NCBI RefSeq assembly: GCF_014905175.1
Contig: NC_057788.1
Location: forward strand, 20,926,154 to 20,990,153
Origin: Aphidius gifuensis
Taxonomy: Eukaryota; Arthropoda; Insecta; Hymenoptera; Braconidae
DNA length: 64,000 nt
Direction: 5' to 3'
Shown one piece after another: positions 37,234 through 49,009 of this stretch. The notes below the pieces were generated by a model that saw only the letters and a list, made by a program, of their open reading frames with translations, did no database searches and was not told the DNA's origin. The position numbers were made by a program, and so were the translations under genes. Positions within the stretch are counted from its first letter, which is position 1; every line of letters begins with the position of its first letter.

Positions 37234-38125
37234 AACTTAATTGTTCACGGGGCACCATGACCCGACATGAACATCCAAATGTTGTAACAAATAAATCTTG
37301 GAATTGTCGACGATGTGCAAGCCTCTTCGCTTTCCCTTTAGTAACCAATAAGAAAATATAAAATAAAATATCTGAGCAATTGAAGAAGTTAGCTGTGACG
37401 AATGAAGGTAGAGACGGAACAACAGCTGAAAACAACAAGTATTTTGAGTATTTTGTAAACAAGAAGACTAGAAATACTAGTATTTCTAGTCTTCTTGTTT
37501 GTAAATAACTCACCAACGTCTTTGGACCGTGGTCAACTACTGTATTAATTGCCGATAAAGAAGATGTTAAAAGAAAATCCATGACAATTAGATACCAGCA
37601 GACAAATCCTAATTCTATGGAAAATAAAAATATATATAAAATTATTAAACTGTATAAACCAAATTAAAAAAATGAAAATGCAAATACAAAACCTACTGTA
37701 AGAGTCGCTGTGAGATTCATAAATAATTTGGAGGATCAAAGTAAAAATCATCAATATGCTACAACTGATGGCGGTCAATTTCTGTATTGTTGCTTTGAAA
37801 TTCAGAAAACTGAAATAACAACAGTAGCACGCGGATAGACAAGAACTGATCAAGGTTACAAGTACGAACGAAAAATGATCGATTATTGCACAGCTTTGTG
37901 TTCTTAACCAGTCTGGTGTTGTGGCATTTGTTGTGTTGTTATATTCTGTTTTTTTATCTGCAACTACATAAGATGATACGGTACCTCTCACTAACAGCAT
38001 TATGAAGAGAAATTTGAAGAGTAACGTGAGACTACGGCCATCACCAAGAATAGTTGGCTTCTTTTGTTGCAAATGCTCATTTGAGTTGCTTTTTTCAGCA
38101 TTAAAACACAGCGACGACTGTTAAC
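37234..38125 (-). CDS. Candidate multi-exon membrane protein, 3' part
   Basis: Three minus-strand blocks with plausible splice signals: about 38118-37700 (acceptor TTGTTAACAG; KPTILGDGRSLTLLFKFLFI, then two further hydrophobic segments), about 37605-37512 (ELGFVCWYLIVMDFLLTSSL, donor GTGAGT), and 37426-37237 (acceptor TTGTTTTCAG; SSIAQIFYFIFSYWLLKGKR, ending SWCPVNN and TAA). It could encode a protein with about five membrane segments. The second and third blocks join in frame; the first junction is unsure. The 5' end is not found. Family unknown; it may be a broken gene. Confidence 0.4.
37457..37500. repeat. 44-bp perfect palindrome
   Basis: Two 22-nt arms are exact inverse copies (AAACAAGAAGACTAGAAATA, CT / AG at the centre). 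It sits in what would be an intron of the minus-strand candidate gene, right beside its GTGAGT donor. Confidence 0.85.
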
Positions 38126-38879
38126 AAAGGATAGAAGATTACATTAAAATTTTTAAAAATTTTGTGGAATAAAATTTTAATAGTTTACATTGGAAAATAA
38201 TGGGTAGTAAAAATAATAAATAATGATAAAATTCATTCAAATATATTGCAATAAAAAAAGAACAAAATGATTTTTAAAAATAAAAAAATTCTTTGATAGT
38301 AAGTTAATTATAAATTAAAATTTCTTTTATGAAATATATTATTGATAAATAAAGAAAAAAGTTTAATCAACTAAATTTAATTTTATTTAAATAATAAAAA
38401 ATCATTCCTTGTGAGAGGGTTGTCTAAACAATCATAATAGTAACTGCTCTTCTCATAAACACAATTAAAATAATCCAAAAAGAGGAATAAAGATAAAATA
38501 AAAATTGTATTTCTCATGAACACAAAGAAACATGTATAATTAATTCCAACTATATATGAAATCAACAATCAATTTGAGGTAAAAAATTAAACAATGTATT
38601 TTTTCGTAAAACTGATGAATCAATGTATTAATTAAGGCGGTATGTAAATCCCAAGGTATGATGATTCTTTGGGTTCAAAGAGGCACCCTTGTAACCATAG
38701 CTTAAAAAAATAATAAGTGCCCTCTAATGTCTAAAATTTGTATACTTTACTGACGCGTCTTTAAAAGTATGAGTGATAGGGCGCCTCGTATTTACACACA
38801 CTAATACTACTTCAGCAGATTTTCAATGCTTCGCCTGGTACTTTTTGACTGTTTTTGACCCTAAATTTTCGTCTTAAGG
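38126..38879. other. AT-rich stretch, no gene seen
   Basis: I see no family relic or convincing frame here. From about 38630 it becomes less AT-rich and leads into the inverted-repeat element that follows. Confidence 0.35.
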
Positions 38880-39424
38880 TATAACCGGCCAAAATGAAAA
38901 ATGGTCTGAGGCTCATTATTAGAAAATATCTACGAACTTAACAAAATAATACTTGTTTTGGTCTCACCTATCCCAAAAACTAATAGATAATAAAAGAAAA
39001 AATACGGAATTTTTTGATATCAGGATGAAATGGGCTTATAAGACTAAATCTCACGTAATTAATAAAAATATAAGCTAAAAACACGATTTTTAGCAATTTT
39101 ATGAGAACAAGTATTGAGGCTCTGGCAACAGCGCATTGAAGCGGGAAAATTTAAACAGCAAATTTAGCAAAATTTAGCATCCATGTTTAGCTTTTACACA
39201 GCATACACACACATACATTCATGAAATAGATATTAAGATGGCGTCAAGATCAGTGTTGCAAACTGACAAAAAAAGCACTATTGCCGGGGTCATTACGAGA
39301 AAATAAAAACTAATTAAAATTGTTTAAATTACAAGAATATGATTTATTATGCAATAAAATAGACGAAATGATAAGATTCTCTAGTAAAAAGTAGGACACG
39401 CCCCCAAAAATTTTGGCCGGTTAT
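38880..39424. mobile_element. Inverted-repeat element, TATAACCGGCCAAAAT ends
   Basis: TATAACCGGCCAAAAT at about 38881-38896 is matched in inverse by ATTTTGGCCGGTTATA at about 39409-39424. The ~545-bp interior has no credible gene. The structure suggests a non-autonomous DNA transposon. Its right end touches the next element. Confidence 0.5.
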
Positions 39425-39646
39425 AGGGATCTGACCTATTCACCATGGCATCTGGTGGCGCACAGTGAACTATTTCCAGACCATTGAAACTACATTGAAA
39501 AATTTTATATGGTACAGTTTGTTGACGATAGTATACTATAGTAAAATGGTCTGGAATGCGCCATATTGCCTCACAGATAAGCCTTTACACAATAAATGTG
39601 TGCGTGAGCAACCAAACTCCGCCCATAGGTCAGATCCCTATACCTT
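39419..39646. mobile_element. Short foldback element
   Basis: GTTATAGGGATCTGACCTAT at 39420-39439 faces its inverse ATAGGTCAGATCCCTATACC at 39626-39645. An inner pair, CCAGACCATT / AATGGTCTGG, continues the fold. About 228 bp, non-coding, MITE-like. It shares its outer TATA with the neighbouring element, so the two may be nested or one compound element. Confidence 0.55.
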
Positions 39647-39835
39647 AAATAATTAATAACTTTTAAAATTCGTGGTAGAAATCAATGTGCATCTCTAGCC
39701 AAAACTGCATAAAAAAAAATAAAATTACGAATAGTAGAAAAATCCATAACCGCCAATAAGCCGCAAATCCAAACCACGATCGCCGCCATGGGCAGCCCAG
39801 TGGATCTAGCCATATCAATTATACTTCCACGATTT

Positions 39836-40000
39836 CAATTATAGACGGTATTTTCTATTATTATATTTACATTTACATAACATTTTCGTTTTTTTTTATC
39901 TTGTTCAATTATTTCATTATCATTATTAAATTATTTTGTCAACTTGGTTAATTAATAATACTAAATAATTCAATTTTTTGTTGTTTTTTTCATTATTAAT
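39836..40000. repeat. Copy of the 16385-16560 repeat
   Basis: TATTATATTTACATTTACAT and the following ~150 bp match 16385-16560 with small changes. After it, family spacer and the upstream block of the next unit begin. It shows that the PPxY-gene flank was carried at two far-apart places in the array. Confidence 0.55.
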
Positions 40001-40327
40001 ATCAAAATGTTAATTATTTTTTTATTACAGCTAAGGATGTGATGTGGCATGAATATTGAAAAATAATAATCTAATTTTTTGAATAATTGAAAATAGAATT
40101 GTTGTGGTCAAATGGAAATACGTATTTATATATATCTGTGTTCACATGAAAACTGTCGCGGTACTCTCTAGCTCAGGGTCGGTTTCTTTTTATTAGTTCC
40201 ATATGTTTCATTTATTGAAAATATTTCAAGTATAAAACAACAATAAAAACATTGTAAACATTGCAAATACAACAATCAAAAAGTACATAACTTATAAGAA
40301 CGAATTTAAAATATATTTTTTAATAAA

Positions 40328-42297
40328 ATGGCACGATTTGATAAACATCAGCTCGAGATAACTGATCAACAATTGTTTACTGACTCATTTAATGTTTGTT
40401 GGAAACTTTTAAAAAAAAAAGAATATTATCTCAGTGAACGTGAGACCAATATATTTTCAACGTTGTCATTAGATTATGGTCATGACATGTATAAAGCCAT
40501 GGTTATATTTATGAAGAAAATTATAAAATCCAATGAACACAAAGTTGAAGTTGAAAGATCAAAAGTTGAATCAATAAAAATTGTAACAACAGAAAAAGCC
40601 ACTGGTGACGCAGGTTATGATGATAATTCTAATCAATTAAATCAACAACAAAAACAACAAGTTGACAAACTTGGTGGAATTCATTCCAAGAAGCTATTCA
40701 AAGAAGGTATGTTTCAAATAACGTTAAGAATTTTATTGATTGTTAAAAATTGTCATTTGATTCAATTTATTTTATTTTTTAGATAACAAAAAAAATAACT
40801 GTGAAGATTCAAGTCATTCTAAGAATATACAAACTGCTTCTTCAAATGAAGAAGAAGAAACCATTGAAGATAAAATCTTGTCAAACACAAATAATTCAAC
40901 TGAAGTTGACAAAATAAATAGCTCGATAGATCACTCAATTGGACTAGGAATAAAGTCAAATGAAGTTTTCAATTCATTTAATAATAATAATCAAAGTTAC
41001 TTGAATGAAGTCATTGAAAATGTTGACGATCAAAAAAACACAAAAATTCGTACTGGATCACTTGCTCCTAAAAAATATAATTTTTGTACAGAAGAAGATG
41101 ATGATTTAAGCTCTACCACAGACGAAAATTACTTTGAAGCTGATAATCATGTTAATAATGTTGATGATGATGATAATAATGATTTCCATCTTTATGTTGA
41201 TGACGATGATAATGATAATAGCCTCAATCATAGTAAAAATCGCGAAGGTAAAATTAAAATAACTGATGGTATTTCTTTTGAAGAAAAAAAACGTGAGGTT
41301 GAATTAGCAAGCGAAAATCCATTTTGGCCAATAGATATGTTAAGAAAACAGAGTGGATATAGAAATATAAAAAAACGCCATCAAGTTGAGAAGTGGAATA
41401 AACAGATTCATAATTCTGATCAATTAAATCAACAACAACAAAAACAACAAGTTGACAAAGTTCACGGCCAAGACAAGATGATACCAAAAAAAAGAAAAAT
41501 ATCAGTTGATGAAATTCATTCCAAGAAGATGTTAAAAGCAGGTATGTTTTAAATAATGTTAAGATTTTTATTAAATTGTCATTTGATTCAATTTGATTCA
41601 TTTTTCAGATGACAAAAAAAATAACTGTGATGATTCAACTAATGTTAAAAATATACAAATTACTTTTTCAAATGAAAACTCAATTGAAAAATTACATGTG
41701 ATTGATTCTATTAAAAAGGAAGAAGAGTTATTTATGAATAAAAGTATAAGCATCGAGGATGAAATGTTGTCAATTACAGATGATTCAATTGATGTTGATA
41801 AAATGAATAACTCGAATGATCACTCAATAGGACTAGTCATTGAAAATGTTGATCATCAAAAAAACACAAGAATTCGTACTGGATCACTTGCTCCTAAAAA
41901 ATATAATTTTTGTACAGAAAAAAATGATGAACTAAGCTCTACCGCAGACGAAAATGACCTTGATAATAATGATGTTGATGATGATGATGATGGCGTAAAT
42001 CAAAATGAAAATCTTGAAGATGAAATCAAGGTTTATGATGAAATTTCTTTTGAAGAAAAAACACGTGTAGTTAAATTGGCACGCGAACATCCAACTTGGT
42101 CATTAAATATGTTAAAAGAACACAGTGGATGTAAAAATATTAAAGACCGGCGTCAGATTGAAATGTGGAAAAAACATATTCAACAAGGAGGATCTTTTCG
42201 TGAAAAAATAAATTGTGTGAATAAGTGGGTTATAAATAAGTGCATTGAGAGCCAAAAGGAAGGAAAAGTAATTACAAATGAAAAAATTAGAACATAG
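40328..42297 (+). CDS. Chimeric tandem family unit 13/14
   Basis: Three exons: 40328-40706, 40783-41541 and 41609-42297, all introns phase 1, 608 aa. Exon 2 starts as a normal second exon (acidic tract, first module LASENPFWPIDMLRK). At about 41408 it switches in frame into the Gln linker and basic stretch normally at the end of exon 1 (HNSDQLNQQQQ ... KKRKISVDEIHSKKM). It then uses that unit's own donor into a third exon with another acidic tract and first module. A TAG (TGG in intact units, ACATAGGGATTC) cuts the frame inside the last HTH. Beyond it, decayed HTH and second-module sequence runs to about 42590. Unequal crossing-over is the simplest explanation. Confidence 0.7.
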
Positions 42298-42599
42298 GGA
42301 TTCGAAGCAAAAAAAATATTTGAACCTATAAAATTTTCAGGAAGTGATGGCTGGTTAAGAACTTTAAAAACAAATCACGAAATAACTGGTAAATCAAATA
42401 ATTTAAAAATTAATTGTAACTTGCAAAAAAGAAAAATCATTTTGTTACTCAAGAGTTTACGTTCCCTATGAAATAAAAGTTAAAGTTGTTAATCTTGCAA
42501 ATGAAAATCCACATTGGAATTTGAAAATGCTAAGAGAACAAAGTCAAATCAAAGTAAAAACCTTGAAAACATCAGTCAACTCTACTATTAGAAATCATC

Positions 42600-42680
42600 A
42601 TTAACATCATCATCATCATCATCGTCGTCGTGTCTTTAATATTTAAAAAATTTTGATTAATAATCACAGCAACAGTAAAT
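42600..42680 (-). pseudogene. Last-exon relic with Asp microsatellite
   Basis: This is the copy nearest the parent gene. It reads KFTVAVIINQNFLNIKDTTT on the minus strand and then a GAT/GAC-rich run. An AG boundary is present, and the C-terminal CPTPPYFN end is missing. Confidence 0.55.
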
Positions 42681-42984
42681 TTTAAAAACAAAATTATTAT
42701 AAAATTTATAAAATGATAAGTATAACTTGGTTTTTTATGAAAAAAATGTAAATACATCAACTGTATTAAAATATGTTGATTATTTTTTTATTATATACAA
42801 TTATGAGATAGCATAAATATTTTGAAAAATAAATAGATAGCATAAATATTGAAAAATAATTGTTTGCAAAAATGTAAAAAACCTATTTCATGTAAAAATA
42901 AAAATGAAAAAAAAAAAAATAATAAACTAATTTTTTGAATAATTAAATAAATATGCAATTATTGGACTCAAATCAAAATACGTA

Positions 42985-43200
42985 ATTATAACTATTGGAA
43001 ACAACTCGTTCGTAATTTCAATAAGAAAAAGTCCACCGGATCAAAAGTTCCTGAATAATTTTATTCTACTTCAGTTAAATATAAAGATGAAGATAAAAAT
43101 ACAAGTTCAAGTGGAAACACATGCAAACGAGGGCAAATTTGAAGATTAAATACGAACAACGAAGATGATAATGTTGGAAAATTAACCACTCACTAATTAT
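42985..43200 (+). pseudogene. Tail of a deleted family unit
   Basis: The upstream block (CAAAATACGTAATTATA) is fused at about 42991 directly to the last codons of an exon 2 (YWKQLVRNFNKKKSTGSKVP, then a stop) and its 3' flank. Nearly a whole unit has been removed by one deletion. Confidence 0.6.
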
Positions 43201-43497
43201 TTTTACTGGTTGATAATGATCGTTGATAAATCATTAGATTCCATATGACAATAAAAGTAACAACAGTAATTCTAAAATTACTTCGATAAATAAATGTTTA
43301 ACCAATTATTACTAATGAATTTATATAATTTTATAAAACAATCGTATTGAATATTTAATTTTCATATGTATTCTTTTATATTCATTAATTATTACACTCT
43401 TATTAATTATTAATAACAAATTTAACTAAAATAAAATATATAAACTGATCGAATAAAATAATAACAATTAATATAATTAACAGCTTGAATATTATAT

Positions 43498-44441
43498 TCA
43501 ATTAAAATATGGTGGTGTTGGACATTTACGATTTTCTTGATTGTCATCATCATCATCATCGTCGTCATCATCCTCTTCAGTATTTAAAATATTCTGATCA
43601 ATAATTTCAGCAACAGTAAATCTTTAAAAACAAAATTATTATTAAACTAAAAATGATCAATATATAAGAGAAAATGTAGATTAATCTTGACAAACCTCTG
43701 TGACAGTGGGTGAATATTTTCAGATGACAAGATGTCATTACTTGATGGAATAAGAATATTTTTAAATAAATTTACTTGATCAACAGTACCACTTGGATTT
43801 TGTATTATTTTTTGGCCATCAACAACATTATTCATTGTCAAATCATCATCAACATTTTCAGCATCTTTATCATCATCATAAATTTTCTTTTTCTTCATAT
43901 CAAATTTAAAATTACTCAATGTTGTTGCTGTTTGTTTATTAAACAAATCTTTCTTTTTCTTCTTGTTGATAATTCCTGATAGTCCATTTTTAAATAAAGT
44001 ATTTCTTCTAAAAAATGTAATAAAATAATTATAATCAACAATAATTTAATACTAATTTATTTGTTTAACTTACTCAGTTGATGCACTTCTATTTTTCCAT
44101 AATCTGTCAAAAAAATCATCATCAGTTTCATCAGACAGACTAGCTATTGATGTAGTACCATTTATCTGATTTCTATCAAATTTTATTTTTTTTCTGCTAA
44201 CTACATCAGAGCAAATCATTCTTTTGAATGATTCAGCTCTATTTTGTTGTAATTTTTTCATATCAAAATTACTCATATCAATTCCAAACTTTCTTTGTCC
44301 AGGTGTATCCTCAAAATATTTACTCACTGTTTCAGGTTTTTTGCTTGATTTTATTTTATTATTAATCTTATTGTTTGAGTAATCACTTGAACTAATTAAA
44401 GATGCTTTTGATGCAAGCGTTTGAATGTTTTCCTGGTCCAT
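43498..44441 (-). CDS. Unknown acidic-tailed nuclear-type protein; parent of the relic exons
   Basis: Three minus-strand exons: 44441-44074, 44007-43696 and 43621-43498. Both introns are phase 2 with clean GT/AG, and the predicted protein is 267 aa. The protein is charged and low in hydrophobic segments: N-terminal KPETVSKYFEDTPGQRKFGI, then MKKLQQNRAESFKRMICSDV, basic clusters (RRN..., INKKKKKDLF) and a third exon with FTVAEIIDQNILN, a run of nine Asp and CPTPPYFN before TGA. The C-terminal exon is duplicated at least eleven times through the array. Lon starts about 300 bp away on the other strand, giving a shared promoter region. I do not recognise the family; nuclear location is a guess from composition. 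Confidence 0.75.
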
Positions 44442-44748
44442 TGTGTGCTCTCTTGATTTTTTTTTTTTTTCAGTTTCAATGATCAAAACAAAACACAACG
44501 AACAACCTCGAAAATGCCCGAGAATAATCTCGTATTTTCAGGTCAGGTTGGTGTACTTTTTTCTCTCTCTTTTTCAGCTTGTGTTGGTGACTTTGTGTGT
44601 AAAATATATAACCTCCTTGCATCATCCAAATTTGCAAGCAAGAACCATAGAAAATAGCATCGAGAAAGATCTCGAAAAAATAAATTTTGACAGTCACAAA
44701 TAAAAAACTAATAACAATTTTAATTAAATAAATAAAAATTGCTAAATA
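44442..44748. promoter_or_regulatory. Bidirectional promoter region
   Basis: About 307 bp separates the divergent starts of the acidic-tailed gene (-) and Lon (+). Composition is less AT-rich in the middle (AACAACCTCGAAAATGCCCG), as expected for a shared promoter. No specific element is assigned. Confidence 0.5.
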
Positions 44749-47700
44749 ATGCATATTTTAGCGAGTTCAATAAATCAACGTTTAGGAATGATTATACGTC
44801 ATCGAATGACGTTAAATCGTTCATTAACAATTGGTAAAAATCATCAAGTATTACCGGCAAAAAGAAAAATAAATATATTAGATTTAAATAATAATAAATC
44901 TCGTTGTTTATTTAATAAAAATATATTAAGAGCTAGTGTTTTTGCAAGTGTAAGACAATTTTCAACTAAAAAACCACCATTACCTGATGATCCAGTTGAG
45001 TAAGTATTATTTACTCCAATAAATTTAACTTTTAAATAATATTGTTTATTTATTTTTGTTAATAGACAACATGAACAAGAAGCAGAAGAAGATTATACAG
45101 CAACACTTCCAGCAACAGTTGTTGTACCAGAAGTTTGGCCACATGTTCCAGTTATTGCAATAAATAGAAATCCAGTATTTCCAAGATTTATTAAACTCAT
45201 TGAGCTATCAAATCCAGTTCTCATTGATTTAATAAGAAGAAAAGTTAAATTAAATCAGCCATATGTTGGAATATTTTTAAAGAAAAGTGAAGAGTAAGAA
45301 AATATTATTTTATATATATATTTGTCATCAAAACAAGATAATAAATTGAGTTAATTAATTTCATAGAAATCAATCAGATGTTGTTGAAAATATAGATGAT
45401 GTTTATCCAATTGGTACATTTGGACAGATCCATGAAGTTCATGATCTTGGTGATAAATTAAGACTCGTTGTTATGGCACATCGAAGAATTAAAATTGTCA
45501 ATCAAATACCAGAAGAATTATCACCAAAACCAGCACAACGTGAGAGTAATAATTTTTATAAATTCCCCTTTTTAATTTTTTAAATTTTAACTAGTAATAT
45601 TCATTAGAATTTGATACTCCTCTATATTAGTTTATTAATTATTATGTATACAGAAATGAAATTGACGTTTCCACTACTAAATACAACAATTTACGTTCCT
45701 GTAGACGAGGCTGGTCAATCACGTCGAGGTGGACGTTCAAGTCGTAGAAAAGCTGAATTAAAAATTGAAGCTGTTGATAGTGTAGATAAAACATCAAATG
45801 ATACAACGACAATTGTTGAAAAAGAATCATCAACATCAGTTGATGATCAAAAATCTGATGAAAAATCTCAAGAACAACAAACTGTTGTTCAAGGTGATAC
45901 TGCTTCAAGTAGTCAACCATTACTTATGGTTGAAGTTGTCAATGTAACACATGATAAATTTAATCAAAATGAAGAAATAAAAGCATTAACACAAGAAGTT
46001 ATTAAAACAATACGTGATATTATTAGTATGAATCCACTTTATCGTGATTCATTACAACAAATGTTACATCAAGGACAACGTGTTGTTGATAATCCAGTTT
46101 ATCTTAGTGATTTAGGTGCAGCATTAACTGCTGCTGAGGCACGTGAATTACAAGAAGTTTTAGAAGAAACGGATGTAAGATAAATTATAATTATTAAACA
46201 ACATTAAATTAATGTGCTATTATACTTTAATTATATAATTTATTTATTACAGATATCAAAAAGATTAAGACTATCACTTGCTCTATTAAAAAAAGAACAT
46301 GAATTAAGTAGATTACAACAAAAAATTGGTAAAGAAGTTGAAGATAAAGTAAAACAACAACATCGTAAATATATACTACATGAACAACTTAAAATAATTA
46401 AAAAAGAATTGGGTTTAGAAAAAGATGATAAAGATGCAATTGATGAAAAATATCGTGAAAGAATACGTGATAAAAATGTACCAAAACATGTTATGGATGT
46501 TATTGATGAAGAATTAAATAAATTAGGATTTTTAGAAAGTCATAGTAGTGAATTTAATGTTACAAGAAATTATCTTGATTGGTTAACATCAATACCATGG
46601 GGTACATCAAGTCCTGAAAATTTAGGTATACAAGAAGCATCTGATATACTTGATAATGATCATTATGGTATGGAAGATATTAAAAAACGTATACTTGAAT
46701 TTATTGCTGTATCAAAATTAAAAGGTTCAACACAAGGAAAAATATTATGTTTTCATGGACCACCTGGTGTTGGTAAAACATCAATAGCACGTTCAATAGC
46801 ACGTGCATTAAATCGTGAATATTTTCGTTTTTCTGTTGGTGGTATGACTGATGTTGCTGAAATAAAAGGACATAGAAGAACATATGTTGGTGCAATGCCT
46901 GGTAAAATAATACAATGTTTAAAAAAAACTAAAACTGAAAATCCATTAGTATTAATTGATGAAGTTGATAAAATTGGTAAAGGACATCAGGGTGATCCAT
47001 CATCAGCATTACTTGAAATGTTAGATCCAGAACAAAATTCAAATTTTCTTGATCATTATCTTGATGTACCAGTTGATTTATCAAAAGTATTATTTATATG
47101 TACAGCAAATGTTATTGATACAATACCAGAACCATTACGTGATCGTATGGAAATGATTGATATGTCTGGTTATGTTGCTGAAGAAAAATTAGCAATTGCT
47201 AAACAATATTTAGTACCACAAGCTATGAAAGATTGTGGTTTAAATAATGATAATATTATTATAAATGATGATGCATTAAAAACATTAATAAAATCATATT
47301 GTCGTGAAAGTGGTGTTAGAAATTTACAAAAACATATTGAAAAAGTATCACGTAAAGTTGCATTTAAAATTGTTAAAAATGAAACAGATAAATTAATGAA
47401 TATTGATGATAATAATTTAGTTGATTTTGTTGGTAAACCAGTATTTACACATGATCGTATGTATGATGTAACACCACCAGGTGTTGTTATGGGTTTAGCA
47501 TGGACAGCAATGGGTGGTTCAACATTATTTATTGAAACATCAATTAATAAATTAAGTGATAAAAAAAATGAAGGTACATTTGAAGCAACTGGACATCTTG
47601 GTGATGTTATGAAAGAATCAATTAAAATAGCAATGACTGTTGCTAGAAATTTTATGAAAACAAATGATTCAAATAATACATTTTTATATGATTCACATTT

Positions 47701-48109
47701 ACATTTACATGTACCAGAAGGTGCAACACCAAAAGATGGACCAAGTGCTGGTGTTACAATTGCAAGTGCATTAATATCACTTGCTAAAAAAAAATCAATA
47801 AGACAATCAATTGCAATGACTGGTGAATTAAGTTTAATGGGTAAAGTACTACCTGTTGGTGGTATTAAAGAAAAAATTATTGCTGCTAAAAGAGTTGGTG
47901 TTAATTGTATTATTCTACCAGATGAAAATAAAAAAGATTTTGATGATTTACCAAAATTTATAACTGATGGATTAGAAGTACATTTTGCAACTAATTTTAG
48001 TGATGTTTATAATATTTGTTTTGGTGATGATAATCAATTGAATAATGATACTTTTAATATTCAATATAAACAAACACAAAATGCCACAATTCATGGTAAA
48101 CAAAATTAA
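44749..48109 (+). CDS. Lon: Lon protease homolog, mitochondrial
   Basis: ATP-dependent serine protease of the mitochondrial matrix that degrades damaged proteins and binds mtDNA. Five exons: 44749-44999, 45066-45293, 45367-45539, 45705-46174, 46253-48109, about 992 aa. Exon 1 gives an Arg-rich mitochondrial targeting sequence. Exons 2-4 give the Lon substrate-binding domain (VVVPEVWPHVPVIAINRNPV). The large last exon has the AAA+ module: Walker A GPPGVGKTS at about 46761, Walker B LVLIDEVDKIG at about 46948, Arg-finger region EPLRDRMEMIDMSGY. The S16 protease domain follows, with catalytic Ser in PKDGPSAGV (about 47729) and Lys in GGIKEKIIAAKR (about 47862). The exon 3 donor (45539 or 45545) and exon 4 acceptor (45705 or 45654) have in-frame alternatives in a variable linker. 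Confidence 0.95.
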
Positions 48110-48484
48110 TTTAATTAACAATTTTTATGATAATTTTAATATATTGACAAGTCTTTTTGTTTTTTGTAATTGTGTTAATTGTAAAATGACAATTTTTATA
48201 GAAAAAAAAGGGAAAACATTCCATTAATGGAAAATGTTTACATTTAACAAGTTTTTTTTTTTTCTTTTAATTACAAAAATATTTTATTTACTAGACAACT
48301 ACAATAATTTCAATTGGTTTTATCTTTTTTTTAAATTGATAATTGAATAATTTACAAAATTAAATAATGATGGTGTAAATATTATGTACAAAATAATAAA
48401 TTTGATTGAAAATAAATTGATGTTTTATTAATAAAACATTGCTTTTGTTTTTTTATTGTAAATAATAATAATTTAGTCAATATG

Positions 48485-49009
48485 TTAGCTGGGTATTTCC
48501 ATTTTACTGACTCTAATGATAAAATCACAAAGTCTCATTTGAACTTGAATATCAGTTGGATTATTTGTTTCAAAAAAACCAGGTACACCAGCTTTTTCAA
48601 GAATACTTTGTTGATCAGTAACTTTTTTATCCAATTGCATAACTAATTTCATATCTGTTTGTTTAAGTTCTTCTCTGTGTTTAGCTTCAAGTGCAATTCT
48701 TGCTGTTAATTTATCTTCATCAGTTACATAATTTTCCATAGCTTCTTGTAATTCAATTTTTTGTTGATTAATTAATTGTAATCGTTGTTGAAATAAATGT
48801 TTTTCAGTAACATGTTGAATCTCCATTAGACCTTTGACTATTTCGAATATTGTATCATTCAAAAGACAATTTGCTAGACCAGATAACAACTCATATGGCA
48901 AACGCATTTGATATTTTGGTGGTAAAGTTCCAGCCATATTTTGTAATTGTTCAACTAAAAAGTATAATTTTCTTTGTAAATCTTCAGGTGATGGATCACT
49001 TGGTTCCAT
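48485..49009 (-). CDS. gdl: Gonadal (gdl) / DGCR6 family protein
   Basis: Single-exon minus-strand gene, 174 aa. The sequence matches the gonadal/DGCR6 family known from Drosophila gdl and vertebrate DGCR6: QRKLYFLVEQLQNMAGTLPP, KYQMRLPYELLSGLANCLLN, and a long central coiled coil (LQLINQQKIELQEAMENYVT). Length and start agree with the family. The biochemical role is not established; Drosophila gdl is expressed in gonads. Its 3' end faces Lon (tail to tail, about 375 bp). Confidence 0.88.
   Translation of the reverse strand: MEPSDPSPEDLQRKLYFLVEQLQNMAGTLPPKYQMRLPYELLSGLANCLLNDTIFEIVKGLMEIQHVTEKHLFQQRLQLINQQKIELQEAMENYVTDEDKLTARIALEAKHREELKQTDMKLVMQLDKKVTDQQSILEKAGVPGFFETNNPTDIQVQMRLCDFIIRVSKMEIPS

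Noticed and set aside
1..43500. CRISPR-like or bacterial defence array as an explanation of the repeats
   Set aside because: Units are kilobase-sized spliced genes with diverged spacers, in a eukaryotic genome; no short regular repeats with spacers.
46701..46895. Frames antisense to Lon and to HSF2BP/LBR exons
   Set aside because: They are antisense shadows of strongly supported exons.
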